64,000 nt of DNA, taken from positions 32,518,619 through 32,582,618 of the forward strand of contig OY754970.1 of NCBI GenBank assembly GCA_963576475.1, written 5' to 3'. Source of the DNA: Molanna angustata (taxonomy: Eukaryota; Arthropoda; Insecta; Trichoptera; Molannidae). Below the pieces are notes generated by a model. The model did not search any database, was not told the origin of the DNA, and was given only the letters and a program-made list of their open reading frames with translations. Position 1 is the stretch's first letter. Every line of letters starts with the position of its first letter. Below, in pieces: positions 21,447-32,471 of this stretch. The translations under genes were made by a program, and so were the position numbers.

Positions 21447-21621
21447 GGGGGACAAGTCTTGTCCAACCGGCGAAATCAAAACCCTCGTGATTACCCAAAT
21501 CATGGATATAATCATCATATTGAGTTCTATGACATCAAAAGATATTATAGAACTCCATGTAATAATTAAATCTATGATATGGGGATTCGTGAGGGTTTTG
21601 ATTTCGCCGGTTGGACCAAAT
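21447..21621. mobile_element. Fold-back MITE copy B
   Basis: Left arm GGGGGACAAGTCTTGTCCAA-CCGGCGAAATCAAAACC; right arm GGTTTTGATTTCGCCGGTTGGACC. The core AGTTCTATGACATC-AAAGATATTATAGAACTCC is uninterrupted. The outer end of the right arm has decayed. Confidence 0.85.
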
Positions 21622-22829
21622 CTATAATCTTAAGGGGACGCCTGCTGCCAGCGTACCTATTTTTTTAAATTTGATATTCCATCATTTCTACTAATATAAT
21701 CGTTTGAAAAAAAAACTTGGTTTGGAAGTTATGAAGAAAAATATCCTTAAATATCCATCTGTATTTATTCTTAATTTTCTTCCCCGAAAATAATTTTCAT
21801 TCCCCGAACAACATTTATACATTTCGCAATGGATCTGAATAGAAAATGAATGCCATTGTATTTACGCCAGCGCCATTGTAGTTTCGATTATAAATAATAG
21901 TATTTCACGGATATCCATGGAAAATTCTTAGAACGTGGGTATAGCTTTGATTAGAAATATATCGTATTACACATTTAAATATTTTTCCTTCAAAACGTGT
22001 CTGGTGTGAATAATTAATGCACGTAAAAATGCTCGAGTGTATTTATAGTAGGTATAGGTACAAATTATTATACATACATTTATCTCGTCAGCATCAGCGA
22101 TGCGAAATATGTTTTATATTAACGAAAGGGAAGTGATTTCACGAGGAAATTAAATCATTGGAGGTAATTAATTCAATATGGCGGAAAACTGTAATAAAAT
22201 CATATTACCTCAATAAAAACCTCATATATATCGGCATGTGAATAGTTAAAAAATTGTATAGAAATAAATTGTATATGTTTTAACGGAATAATGGGGTTTT
22301 CCCAGAAGCCAAATGTAAAAATTACATATTAACAAAACTATATAAGTAGAATATTTCACTCTGAATTTTTCAACCCAATTTGACATATTCACTTTTTGTT
22401 CCCGATTCTTTTCGAGGCAAACTGCTCCCACATCTAGCTATCTACAATCTGATATTAAGTCCAACGAGGGAGTGGTTTCTTCTGAAATCCGTCGCTATAA
22501 TTGTAAATTCTAGTACGTCGAAAATGAAGCAGTAGCAACTAGTCTATTGTATATTTTCATTTTTTTCGTCTATAAAATTATAGATCTCTGAATGATACAA
22601 GTCTGGCATGTGCCGAATTATGATCACTTTACAAAGTTGCTTTAAATTTTTGAGATCTCGTATTCTGTAAATTTTAAAATTGATGTTATTAAACTTCAAG
22701 TATCTATAGTTAAATAATATTTAGATTTCGAATAACGAATAACGAATTTTCATGATGTAAATTTTATAGTCAAGAAATGTCCTTTTTACATATAGGTACA
22801 GATTTATTACAACTTATTTATATTTTCAG
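21622..22829. other. Upstream intron or flank of milt, no gene seen
   Basis: AT-rich, ending in the T-rich acceptor tract TTTATATTTTCAG at 22829. No upstream milt exon could be recognised here. Confidence 0.6.
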
Positions 22830-22934
22830 AGGTTTGCAGTGGTGGTGAGCTGCCAGAAGTGGAAATTATAAGTCTGTTGCACGAGAAGATTCCTAAATAT
22901 AAACTTAGAGCGGATACTCTAACTTCCTTCTCAG
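22830..22934 (+). CDS. milt: milton (TRAK) internal exon, HAP1_N region part 1
   Basis: The acceptor TATTTTCAG ends at 22829 and the donor CTCAG|GTAAAA follows 22934. The exon holds 2 + 34 codons + 1 base. It reads VCSGGELPEVEIISLL, then HEKIPKYKLRADTLTSFS. The blocks LPEVEIISLL and YKLRADT are the signature of the HAP1 N-terminal region of Milton/TRAK1/TRAK2, adaptors that link mitochondria (through Miro) to kinesin-1 and dynein. Codons are less A/T-biased than the surroundings. The exon end is phase 1 and fits the next exon exactly. An acceptor two bases downstream (AG at 22830-22831) is possible. Confidence 0.93.
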
Positions 22935-23528
22935 GTAAAACACAATTCTCATCATAATATTTTAGTTTTTCTCATGTATTATCTAAAAACAAATCATGAC
23001 ATTATCAATCTCCATTCTTTGAGTTGTCAACCTGAAAAAAATGCGTTCGCATATAAATTAACTTTTCATTCATCGCGGTTATATCCCACAATACGGGTTA
23101 ATTAGCGACAGGTGTGCGGGTTTGCTTTTTCTTATAAAAGGAAGCACGACACACGCGTATTTCCACCCACACCAATCTCATCTCACCTAAAACATTCAGA
23201 ATGGGTGGGTGGACCTCTTTGCTGAAATAAATATGTTATTTTCGATTACTCAGCACTTTTTCAGGATTCCCGAATATGATAACAGAAAATAGTGGAAGCA
23301 CTATTCTAAGCCTGTTATTGCCTCACAGCAATAAAACGAATTGTTATTTTATTTCTCTAGCAGTAGTTCTTGATCTTTTCGAAGTTACAGTGCACATGAA
23401 AATTAGAAAAAAAGGAGCTTTCGTATTGTTTTCGCGATGAACTTGCAACAATCTTAGGGTGCACAGGTTGAGAACTGCTGTCCCAAGGCTTTATGTTTTT
23501 TTATCACATATAATTATTTTCTCCGCAG
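22935..23528 (+). other. milt intron, 594 bp
   Basis: Bounded by GTAAAA at the 5' end and TTATTTTCTCCGCAG at the 3' end. Contains AT-rich sequence only. Confidence 0.85.
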
Positions 23529-23633
23529 GTTATGAGAATCAAGACTGGTACATCCCATCGCCAGCTTTGAAAACTGAAGACGTTGATTTGAAACTGTCCC
23601 CTGACCAAATTAGGGAGACTCTTAATTATTTCA
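23529..23633 (+). CDS. milt: milton (TRAK) internal exon, HAP1_N region part 2
   Basis: The acceptor CTCCGCAG ends at 23528 and the donor TTCA|GTAAGT follows 23633. The split Gly codon (G|GT) joins it in frame to the previous exon. It reads GYENQDWYIPSPALK, then LSPDQIRETLNYF, as in insect Milton, where GYENQDW and the EQ-RETLNYF block precede the long coiled coil. It ends in phase 1. The next exon should encode the LC-RV-QMT and EEKERDLELA region of the kinesin-binding coiled coil. I did not find it downstream in this window. Confidence 0.93.
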
Positions 23634-24429
23634 GTAAGTCTTTTTATTTTTTTTTATTAAAAATACTTGATTACTACTATTCGGATTAATTTATTAATTA
23701 TTTACTTGATTCATTATATGTTTCTTATATACCTATAACCTGTTTCGGAGATATATTATCTTATCTTAAAGTAAGTTTAACCTAACCTAGATTTAAATTT
23801 TTCATTCAATCCGTCCATCTATGTTACGACGATCGAAACAATGTGGAGGCATAATACGATTCGATAATATTTTCCGAGAAATTAAACAATCAGATTCTAG
23901 ATGGCGCTCTATCTTTCATAACGGTATAAAAAATGAACGAGTATATCAGACACCTTTATCACCACAGGTGCAAAACCGGATTTATGTTTTAACGTTGTTT
24001 AATAGATGGCGTTTTTCTTTTTAAATACCTATTTTATTTTACATGTCAAATAACTATTTTTTATCGAATATTTTTTTTATCTCTCGTTTGATCAACTAGC
24101 ATGACATATACGTGTATCCCCACACATCAGCCTAAAATCAAACCTATAAATTCAGATCTCATTTTTCTTTTAATTCATCTAATCTCCATTTCTTTCTATA
24201 CCCAACTAGATTTTTAGAGAATGCGTTATTTTTTTGCACACAATATAAGAAAATTGTAAAAGTTGATGGAGAAGACAGATTAAGAAAGCGTTGATACAAC
24301 ATTATGTAGGTTCGACGTATTCAAAAAGAGGAACATAAGCAAACGAGCATATTATACTATACGGTGTATGAATGTCAATGATGCGATACTCACGGATTAA
24401 ATTTTGACTGACAGCTACTTGCACAGCTA
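23634..24429 (+). other. Start of the next milt intron, no gene seen
   Basis: AT-rich. At 23895-24020 two TAGATGGCG strings lie 110 bp apart; this motif is common in insect repeats, but no element boundary was found. Confidence 0.55.
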
Positions 24430-24622
24430 CTCATTTTGAATAGGTATTGCCTCGGAACAGGCTTTTGCCTAGTGAGGCTATATACCCTAGTGAGGCTATA
24501 TACCCTAGTACCTAAAACTTGAATTATATTTGATTTGTATTGTATTTTGTATAAATATCGTTATGTAATTGTGACTTATGTAATTCTTTTAATTTGGAAA
24601 TAAAAATAAATAAAAATGTGAA
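24430..24622 (+). repeat. LINE 3' UTR fragment with A-rich tail
   Basis: Contains TGCCTCGGAACAGGC, a tandem pair of TAGTGAGGCTATATACCC (24471-24509), and ends GGAAATAAAAATAAATAAAA. The layout is that of a 5'-truncated LINE or SINE end. Confidence 0.5.
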
Positions 24623-25302
24623 GTTCAATTATCCTATTTCTACAATAGAGACACGGCGTGATGGTATATTAGCATATTGTAACCAAATCTTTGCAGTCCC
24701 ATAATCTTTTTTTTTTTTACTTTTTTTTTCATTTCAAGAAAACGACAATTTTTTTTTTATCTTATTTCTTCCAACATATTCGTGTATTTAATCTGTTTAT
24801 CTACCTATTTGATGCAATATCTAAATTTGAACGTTATTTTCTTTTAGATATGATTATTTCTTTATCAATGTGATAAATACATATTATATAAATACATCAA
24901 TCTAATTTAATGCACTTTTGATAATATCTGACAGCCACTTAATTATCTTAATTAAAACTGATTTATTAAAAAAAAAAAACAAGTAATGTTATTTTACATG
25001 TAGGTACACAGGTTGTTTAAATTGTGTTTTATTTTAAATATTTTTTTATTCCTGAACGTATTCTTCATTCGTGAAGGTATTGTCCAAAGAACAAAATAAA
25101 ATGCAATAAACGCACCGATCAAGCTTTCAATTGGGAATAATTCTCCCATCCAGATACTTAACATATCAAAGGATTAGATTCTGTCGAGGTCGCTAAACTG
25201 ACTATCAACCCTACCGATTCCCGATTATTATTAACCTTCAAAAAGTGTTTTACGATTCTACATGTATGAATTATTCAAAAAAATTGATTATCATTATTTT
25301 CT
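24623..25302. other. AT-rich stretch, no gene seen
   Basis: Long T runs near 24705-24760; no signal of a gene. Confidence 0.5.
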
Positions 25303-25755
25303 TTTAACAGATTTTTAATTATCTCAATAGAGACGAAGTTGGAATATTTTCTGTAGGAGAACCGGGAAATCAAGGCACCTACAGGGCTTACGACCTGTCA
25401 TCGGCTGGTTTACGTGATCACTTTATGCGCTTGCGCAACGTTCACCAATTATGCCTTTTTAATGAGATCCCTATCAATTCAATTTTGAAAGTTCTATATA
25501 TTGTAATACTGAAATTCTTTTCGCTTGAAAATAAGGAATTTTTACTACAGCCATCTATGTGTGAAATTATGAACAATATTCTTATTATTTTTTTATTTAT
25601 TTTTGTTGTAACGCCATCTATTGAGAGAATTGGTTTTTTGTAAATAATGAGAGCAACAATTCTTATACCTGAGGTGACAAATGCGCCACCCCTGAATTGC
25701 GCCAGACTTATAAGATCATTTTTGTCTTATTTACCTACTTGTACCAATGTGTAAG
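25303..25755 (+). repeat. Repeat family X, copy 1
   Basis: Begins TTTTAACAGATTTTTAATT-ATCTCAATAGAGACGA. It contains GCGCTTGCGCAACGTTCACC and later TAACGCCATCTATTGAGAG and CACCCCTGAATTGCGCCAG. An inverted copy lies at 44524-44940, and its first 190 bp recur inverted at 25869-26059. No coding potential; a non-autonomous DNA element is likely. Confidence 0.75.
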
Positions 25756-26129
25756 TAATCGAATATTTTTATTATTGCATATGCGCAAACATTGGATTTT
25801 TTCCCTGTCGGGAGTCAAAGGTATTTTTTAACAGATTTTTAATTATCTCAATAGAGACGATAGATTTTTTTCAAAATTGAATTGATAGGGATCTCATTAA
25901 AAATGCATAATTGGTGAACGTTGCGCAAGCGCATAAAGTGATCACGTAAACCAGCCAATGACAGGTCGTAAGCCCTGTAGGTGCCTTGATTTCCCGGTTC
26001 TCCTACAGTAAATATTCCAACTTCGTCTCTATTGAGATAATTAAAAATCTGTTAAAAAATACCTTTGACTCCCGATAGGGAAAAAAATTCCAATGTTTGC
26101 GCATATGCAATAATAAAAATATTCGATTA
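25756..26129. repeat. Fold-back structure with about 105-bp arms
   Basis: Arms at 25756-25860 and 26023-26129 both contain ATTGCATATGCGCAAACATTGG and TCGGGAGTCAAAGGTATTTT in opposite orientation. The 162-bp loop (25861-26022) is the reverse complement of part of repeat X copy 1. Several rounds of inverted duplication or nested insertion are implied. Confidence 0.85.
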
Positions 26130-26375
26130 TTTTCTTATTATAATTAACATTGTCATTATATTTTTTTTTTAATTGTGGTGTGGCTTTCGTGATTTTATAT
26201 ATTGATTACCTTATACTGGTGAATACAATTTATAGACCATGGGGACCATAATATTTTTGTTGCAACAGTCGCTACTCTGAAATATTTCCTTAAATTTCAT
26301 CATTTATCACCTTGTACCTATATGTGTATTCATTGTTTTAAATATTTAATATATTCTACTGCAATCTTTACTTCA
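26130..26375. other. No gene seen
   Basis: AT-rich spacer between two fold-back repeats. Confidence 0.5.
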
Positions 26376-26559
26376 GGGGGGCAAGTCTGGTTCGACCGGC
26401 GAAATCAAAACCCCAGTGATTACCCATATCATGGATATAATTATCGTATGGAATTTTATGACATCTAAAGATATTGTAGAACTCCATATAATAATTATAT
26501 CCATGATATGGGTAATCACTGGGGTTTTGATTTCGCCGGTCGAACCAGACTTGCCCCCC
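26376..26559. mobile_element. Fold-back MITE copy C, 184 bp, best preserved
   Basis: GGGGGGCAAGTCTGG at the left and CCAGACTTGCCCCCC at the right. The arms pair over about 76 bp with one or two mismatches, enclosing a core with GACATCTAAAGATATTGTAG. At the variable position inside the arms this copy has CCCCAGTGATT on the left and the exact complement AATCACTGGGG on the right, where the other copies mostly have CCCTCGTGATT-like sequence. Confidence 0.92.
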
Positions 26560-27128
26560 AGGACAGATAAACCAGACTATAATGTAGCTCTTTTCCTATA
26601 CAAAACGTATATTTTCGAAGTACTCACGAATCTCGTTTGGTTTTAATTATTCTTTATCAAGTATAATATTCGATATGGATCTAGCGCCGAAAAGTCGCCT
26701 GCATCTATATGAAAGTGATTAATCACATTTTTATTCATAATAGGAATCGATCAACTGATAGTAATCCTAACAATGGGTTTTTCCAGTACGATAAAAATAT
26801 GTTTTCTTTTTTGTGATTAATGGAAAACAAATCTTTTCAATAAATTCACGTATTTCATTATCTTAATTTGTTCATCGTGTTTGTCTCTAATTTCGATATA
26901 AATATGAATGTTACATTAAATCCTGAATGACCCTGAAATGTCAGTTCATATAGCAATCATATAACCACTCCTGAAAATATCGAGTACGGCTGTTGAAATA
27001 AGGCTGGATAACATTACCACATTGGGTTTTCTGCGGCCAGGAAAAGCTAATCTGTGACTGAATAGCTACAGACGACCGCTTAATATGTTTTCAGATGCTC
27101 ATGTCTTAATCAACTGCACTTTGTACGG
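26560..27128. other. No gene seen
   Basis: AT-rich; the ORF beginning at 27085 runs into the tandem repeat below. Confidence 0.5.
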
Positions 27129-27290
27129 CTTTATATTGAGCAGTTGCTGTGATATTGACTTCACAAGAATAGGGTTGTCAGACTTTATATTGAGCAGAGG
27201 CTGTGATATTGACTTCACAAGACTAGTGTTGCCATACTTTATATTGAGCCGAGGCTGTGATATTGACTTTACAAGACTAGGGTTGCCAGA
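27129..27290 (+). repeat. Three tandem 54-bp units
   Basis: Units start at 27129, 27183 and 27237 with CTTTATATTGAGC and continue GGCTGTGATATTGAC, then TTCACAAGA-TAG-GTTG. 54 is a multiple of 3, so an ORF (27085-27312) stays open with an 18-residue repeat containing GCDIDFTR. I see no other sign that it is coding. Confidence 0.9.
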
Positions 27291-27502
27291 TGATATAATG
27301 ACAAGATCTTAGCTATCGATTCTTATTCTACATCGATTCTCACTTGTCTCATCACAGTATATGTTTTTTATTGGCATTATTCATGTTTAGGTTAAAGTAC
27401 GTGTGTTTTATTGCCTTGTTTCCCGTGGATATCGATTGATAAAAATAGCGATTCAGCATTGCAATCAGCATCACACGAAGAAATACATTCTCATTCTATT
27501 CA

Positions 27503-27956
27503 GGGGGTAAGTATGGTCAACCGTCGAAATCAAAACTATCCATGTTTACCCATATCATGGATATAATTATCATATTGAGCTCTATAATATGATAGAATAT
27601 TATTTAACTCCATATGATAATTTAACTCCATATGATGCCTTACCACGTATAATAATTTGGAAAAGATCAGGTCCGTGGACATATTCTGTATGTCCAGGAC
27701 TCTTTTCAGGAGCCACGTTAGACAGGAATAATAATTTTTTTTTGTTACCAATAGTGAGTACAATGCACCATGAAATCATAGGTGGGCTGATTAAGTTACA
27801 ATTACTTATGTTGTTATTCTTATTTATTATATTTGTTTAAAAAAATATAATTGTACGTTGCCCATTTTTTCAAATAAAATAAAAAAAAAAAAAAATATCC
27901 ACGATATGGGTAATCGTGAGGGTTTTGATTTTGACGTTTGACCAGACTTGACCCCC
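27503..27956. mobile_element. Fold-back MITE copy D, split by a retroposon
   Basis: Left arm GGGGGTAAGTATGGTCAACC; right arm GTTTGACCAGACTTGACCCCC. The core matches copies A-C up to about 27620, where AACTCCATATGAT is tandemly doubled. A poly(A)-tailed insert then follows, and the MITE resumes at 27895 (TATCCACGATATGGG). Confidence 0.85.
27632..27894 (+). mobile_element. Poly(A)-tailed insert in MITE copy D
   Basis: About 260 bp, ending AAATAAAATAAAA and a pure A tract (about 27880-27894). It has two AATAAA-like signals near the end. The body has no recognised protein motif. It could be a truncated LINE 3' end or a short retroposed transcript. Confidence 0.6.
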
Positions 27957-28454
27957 AGATTGTTCAGATTTCGAATATATATTTTGAGATCTTTATTGTT
28001 CATCATGATTATGTAATGGATTTTCCCAGCTGCCACATTTTTTTAGATAATTATTAGTTTTATCAAATTTCTGCATTTTATTTCTTTTTATGCCGAGTGA
28101 TTCGCTAACTATGTTATTGTGAATTACAATAAAATGTAATAAAATATCGACTAGTCATTATGTTTTACGTGTTTTTTTTTAATCTTTTTTAACAATTTTT
28201 CAATAGTCATTTTTTACGTTCTTTCGAATAAATTGAATTATTCGTATGGTTTTTTTTAAACGTTATTACTTTTGAAGACTCCATTCCCGATGTTTTTCCT
28301 TTGAAATAAATCGAAATAACTCCTCCTTATTGAAATGTGCTTATAAGTCATCATTTTTCAAGGAATATTTTGACAAGTTCATACTGTGATAAATGAGAGA
28401 AAATCAACTTTGGACGAGTTTTCCTTAAAATGTTCTTCAAAGTTTACCTACATA
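27957..28454. other. AT-rich stretch, no gene seen
   Basis: Nothing recognisable. Confidence 0.5.
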
Positions 28455-28556
28455 CGTTGGCATCACGTTACTCCAATTGTTTGGAAGAAATTGCCTTATG
28501 ACAATAAACCCGCCCTTGTGCGATTGGTGTACATGAAGATATAAATAAATAAATAT
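28455..28556 (+). repeat. LINE/SINE 3' tail fragment
   Basis: Matches 17420-17510 (TTTGGAAGAAATTGCC, CAATAAACCCGCC, TTGTGCGATTGGTGTACAT) and ends in ATAAATAAATAAAT. This 3' end is followed by the target. Confidence 0.6.
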
Positions 28557-31500
28557 TCACTTGGCTTCTGTCTTTACATGGTTTTGCTATCGGAGTAGGC
28601 GAAGAGAACCGAGCACCATAGACTTCTTTCTGTATGCATTCGTTGCTTACTCACATTTTCATAATTTATTTATGTGTCCTTCCTTCAGTATATTGTTTAC
28701 ATGGTTGTACCAAAGTTTTCTTGACCTTTCATCTTTCATTCCTTCTCTGTCTATAAATGAAATTTGTATTGTATGTATATTTTATTTAGATGCAAAAAAT
28801 GAGTACCTACAGTTTCTAACATCGAGTATAAACAATAATAATATAAATAAGTTAAAAAATAAACCAATTTACGTAGTATGACTTACATAAAAAAAACATC
28901 AAACAAGAAAAAAATCCAACATCCATCAAAGCACAATATCTTGAAAGAACTTTTCCTTTATGTATTCAATACCTAGGCGATAAAAAATCGGCAAGACCAG
29001 TTGACGCCTCCTTCACACATTCTGGCAAATCATTATACAATTGATGTACTTGGAATTCACATTATTTTGTGTACCTGCCAGGTTCGTCTGAGGCAGTCTA
29101 AAGTCCCACCGACTTCTCGTCGGGTAGGTGTGAACTTCAAAACACAAAGATCATTTATTTTTGTTAAAATTATGGTAATAGTCCATTTTTTATTTATAAA
29201 TTAAAAATTAACACATTTAAAATTATTTGCTGTTTTATTGTTAACAACTTCAACTGCTCAAAAAGTTGCTATTTAAACCTTTTTAGGATCTTACTTATTA
29301 GATTTCGTTAAAAACTCACTAAACGCGCAACTAGTTAATCACGACTTAAATAGTTAAGATCGGTATTAACAAAATCTTTCTTATAAACGTATACTAAGAT
29401 ATGACTAACTAGTTCACTGAATTGTTTACGAACACCCCCATTTATGACACCGTTAAATGAAACAACCGCGTTGTGCTGTGTTGAGTCAATTTGAACACGA
29501 TTGCGAATAACAAGGAAAAACGTTATAAGTGTGAAAATTTTCTGTCAATCTTAAATATGCGTCGGATCATGTGTGAAAGTATCCGCCATTTTGAAATATT
29601 TGATATAACGCGTTAGTCAAGCGCTAAAACACCTCTCGACCTGTCCTAACTTGACGTCTACTAAATAAAGGTGTAATATAGATAGTCACGGTTTATAACT
29701 AAACTTTTTCATTAATCACGCTCTATTACCGAGTACTAAATATAGTTTTAATCGACATATTTTTGAAGGCATTTCGTGCATTTAATTTTATTGTGTCGAA
29801 TAATAGTTTAATTTTATGAGCACTGTTTTTTTATCTATTGCATTGTCGTGATTAATTTTTCAGATGTAAGTACACAAAAAATAACAACGGGTAATAAATC
29901 CGGCAAAAAAATAAGTGGATGCATTTGCACAATAATTCTGTTGTTTGCACAACGATAAGTACGACGAAATAAATCATATTATACAAATGATTTTCTCACG
30001 ATTTTTTTTTTATCAACGACATTTGAAAGTGAAATGAGGTGGATTAAGAAGTCGTTGCAATTTTGTTTTGCGTTTTTACTATCTAAAATATCCGACGAGT
30101 GTTTAAATCATGGTCTACTACTAAAGTAAATAGTTATATTTTCTAAATCACGATTTTAGCAAAAAATATATTTCGATTCGAATGAATCGAAATGCAAAAA
30201 ATGCATTTATAATATTTTTGATTTTATGATAAAATTGAACGGTTTTGTTTTTCATTTGGAGTATTTTTATGATTTTCTTTAGACAATAATTACTTCGACG
30301 TGATGAAAACTATTTTTTTTTTAAGTACTTGTACATATATTTTATTTCATCCAATTTTTATTTTTTGTTTAATTTCGTGTTCTTTTAGGATAACTGCAGC
30401 AGATCTTATAGATATTGGGTCAAATATTCTGATTAAATGTTTATAATTTTCCCCAGTTTTTTTTAAAATACGTTTATATGTCGATGTTTTATCAGTTTCC
30501 TGCAATTCTTTGAATATAGATAATTAATATGCGTTTAAAAACTCGTCAGTATTTGATGTTTGTGAGAATTCCGATAGTTTTTACAGTATACCTACCATGT
30601 TATATCGTGTTCACATTGTATTGTAACTATACATAATATGTGCATAGTTTCTTTTTATCAGAACTGAAAATATAATGCGTTTGAATCAACGTTGTCTACT
30701 TTCTTTGTTAGTAAAATTAAATTAATTCATACAATTATCTTCGAACAAGACGCGGCTTCCTTGAAATTGAAAATTGTTTTGTTCGGTTATTATTATGGAA
30801 AAACTTCGCTGGTAAATTGAAATTTTTATTCAGTGATGATAACTGATAACCAACGGATATTTCTCGATAGTTTTTAATGTGAGAAAGACAGAAGACGATG
30901 TCTGATACAATTATATATGGTACCTTCCACCATTCCACCATTATGGTACCATTCACCTTTGATAAGGCTCCTATTGAAATATTTGGACAAGATATGTGAC
31001 GGGTAGTTATGGAAAATATAAAAGAAAATCTGGACCTATCAATGGATTCAATGAATGTTCAATTAATTTCCCGAAGATCAAACAAATATACGTCAATAAA
31101 GCTGGAATACTTTCAAATAAGAAATGAACTGCTTTTCTTGTAAGAAATTGTATTGTCAATTTCTTCTCTATTATCTTTGTGTCACCTCTCCAGCAGGTCT
31201 TCATTTTCTTATAACACAAGTTTTTAACACAATTGTAACACAATGATTCTTCTAAATTTTCAGTTTACGGCAAATCCTTTCCCAAGTTTCCTAAATCATT
31301 GCTTGTTACTTCAATAGTTCCTATCAATTTTATCCGTTTTTTTAACAAAAATAACTCATGCATTAGTTCTTTTACTTTTACTGTTTCCTTACGATTCGCT
31401 CTTTTTTTTGCCGTGTATGCTAGCTTTTCGAATTGAACTCTGAACTCTCCTCAGATTCTTTTCAAGTTCTCCGGTCGTTTTCAGTGTCATCATAAGCAAG

Positions 31501-32345
31501 CAATACATGGACAGTTTTTCGTTCTTTCAATATACCCAAACAATCTGAGAGCATTCACTTTCATTCTGATAACAATATTTTCACTCTCCTTATGTGGACA
31601 TTCTTCATAGTACATCATCTTGGTGATACATACATTTATTGCGTTTAACAATACAATACCTAAAGGTACATGCTGTTTATGTGTGAGACGATTTTCCTAT
31701 TTGTAGCAGATTTATAGTTCTTCATACGATCATCACTTTCTCGTTATCGAATTAATTATTCCACTTTCATTTGATTCTCGCTATTCAATATTCAATAGTT
31801 AATAATGCTATTTGCGATCCCAATTTTATAAATACATATTATGTTTTTGATAAATTAATGTATTATTTTCCAGCTCATTAAATATTCAAAATGTCTGTTT
31901 GTCAGTCTGTTTTGACATATAAAGAGAATTTAGAATTATTCAATTAGGCTGAATTAGACATGTAAGTTAATATGGATTTAAAAATATAGGTACCTATATA
32001 ATATTAATTATTTACAGTTTTGTTAATAATTTATATGACGTTCGATCTAAAGGAAAACCAACGTAAACTATTTGTCACATAAGATGTTCTTTTGTTGTAA
32101 GATAATAAGCCTTATAATAAATTCCATTTTGTTGTTTTATACATACTCGTTTACTGATTGTGGATATATTGTATGAAATAAACGAAAAAAACAACATTTT
32201 AAACGTTTGAATCTGTCACTTCACGATAGAACTCCATAATCACATAGAATTATCTAAGTTTAGTTTGTCGATCGACAATCCTTGATAGAACTTCATTGTA
32301 TTAAGATATATTATAAATACAAAATGATAAAAGTTACTTTGTTTT
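28557..32345. other. 3.8 kb without recognisable gene
   Basis: AT-rich. Short echoes of the 42403 LINE 3' end (GTAGGCGAAGAGAACCGAG) occur at 28590-28615. 29280-29720 is slightly more GC-rich and CpG-containing (GTCAAGCGCTAAAACACC), but no exon or promoter could be defended. No RNA gene seen. Confidence 0.45.
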
Positions 32346-32471
32346 CGTTCTATTAAATTTAATTGATTATGACGCGTTTCGTGCAAGGCACATCATTTAT
32401 GACTATGACAATTATTCTGACGATGTGTCTTACATGAAACGTGTCGATAATCAATCAAATTTAATAGAACG
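32346..32471. mobile_element. Short fold-back MITE, 126 bp
   Basis: CGTTCTATTAAATTTAATTG at the left and its complement CAATCAAATTTAATAGAACG-like sequence at the right. The arms, of about 50 bp, include GACGCGTTTCGTGCAAG-CACATCA. Non-coding; no convincing TSD. Confidence 0.8.

Noticed and set aside
27085..27312. Repeat protein gene
   Set aside because: Not called a gene because the open frame is explained by a 54-bp tandem repeat; kept only as a finding.
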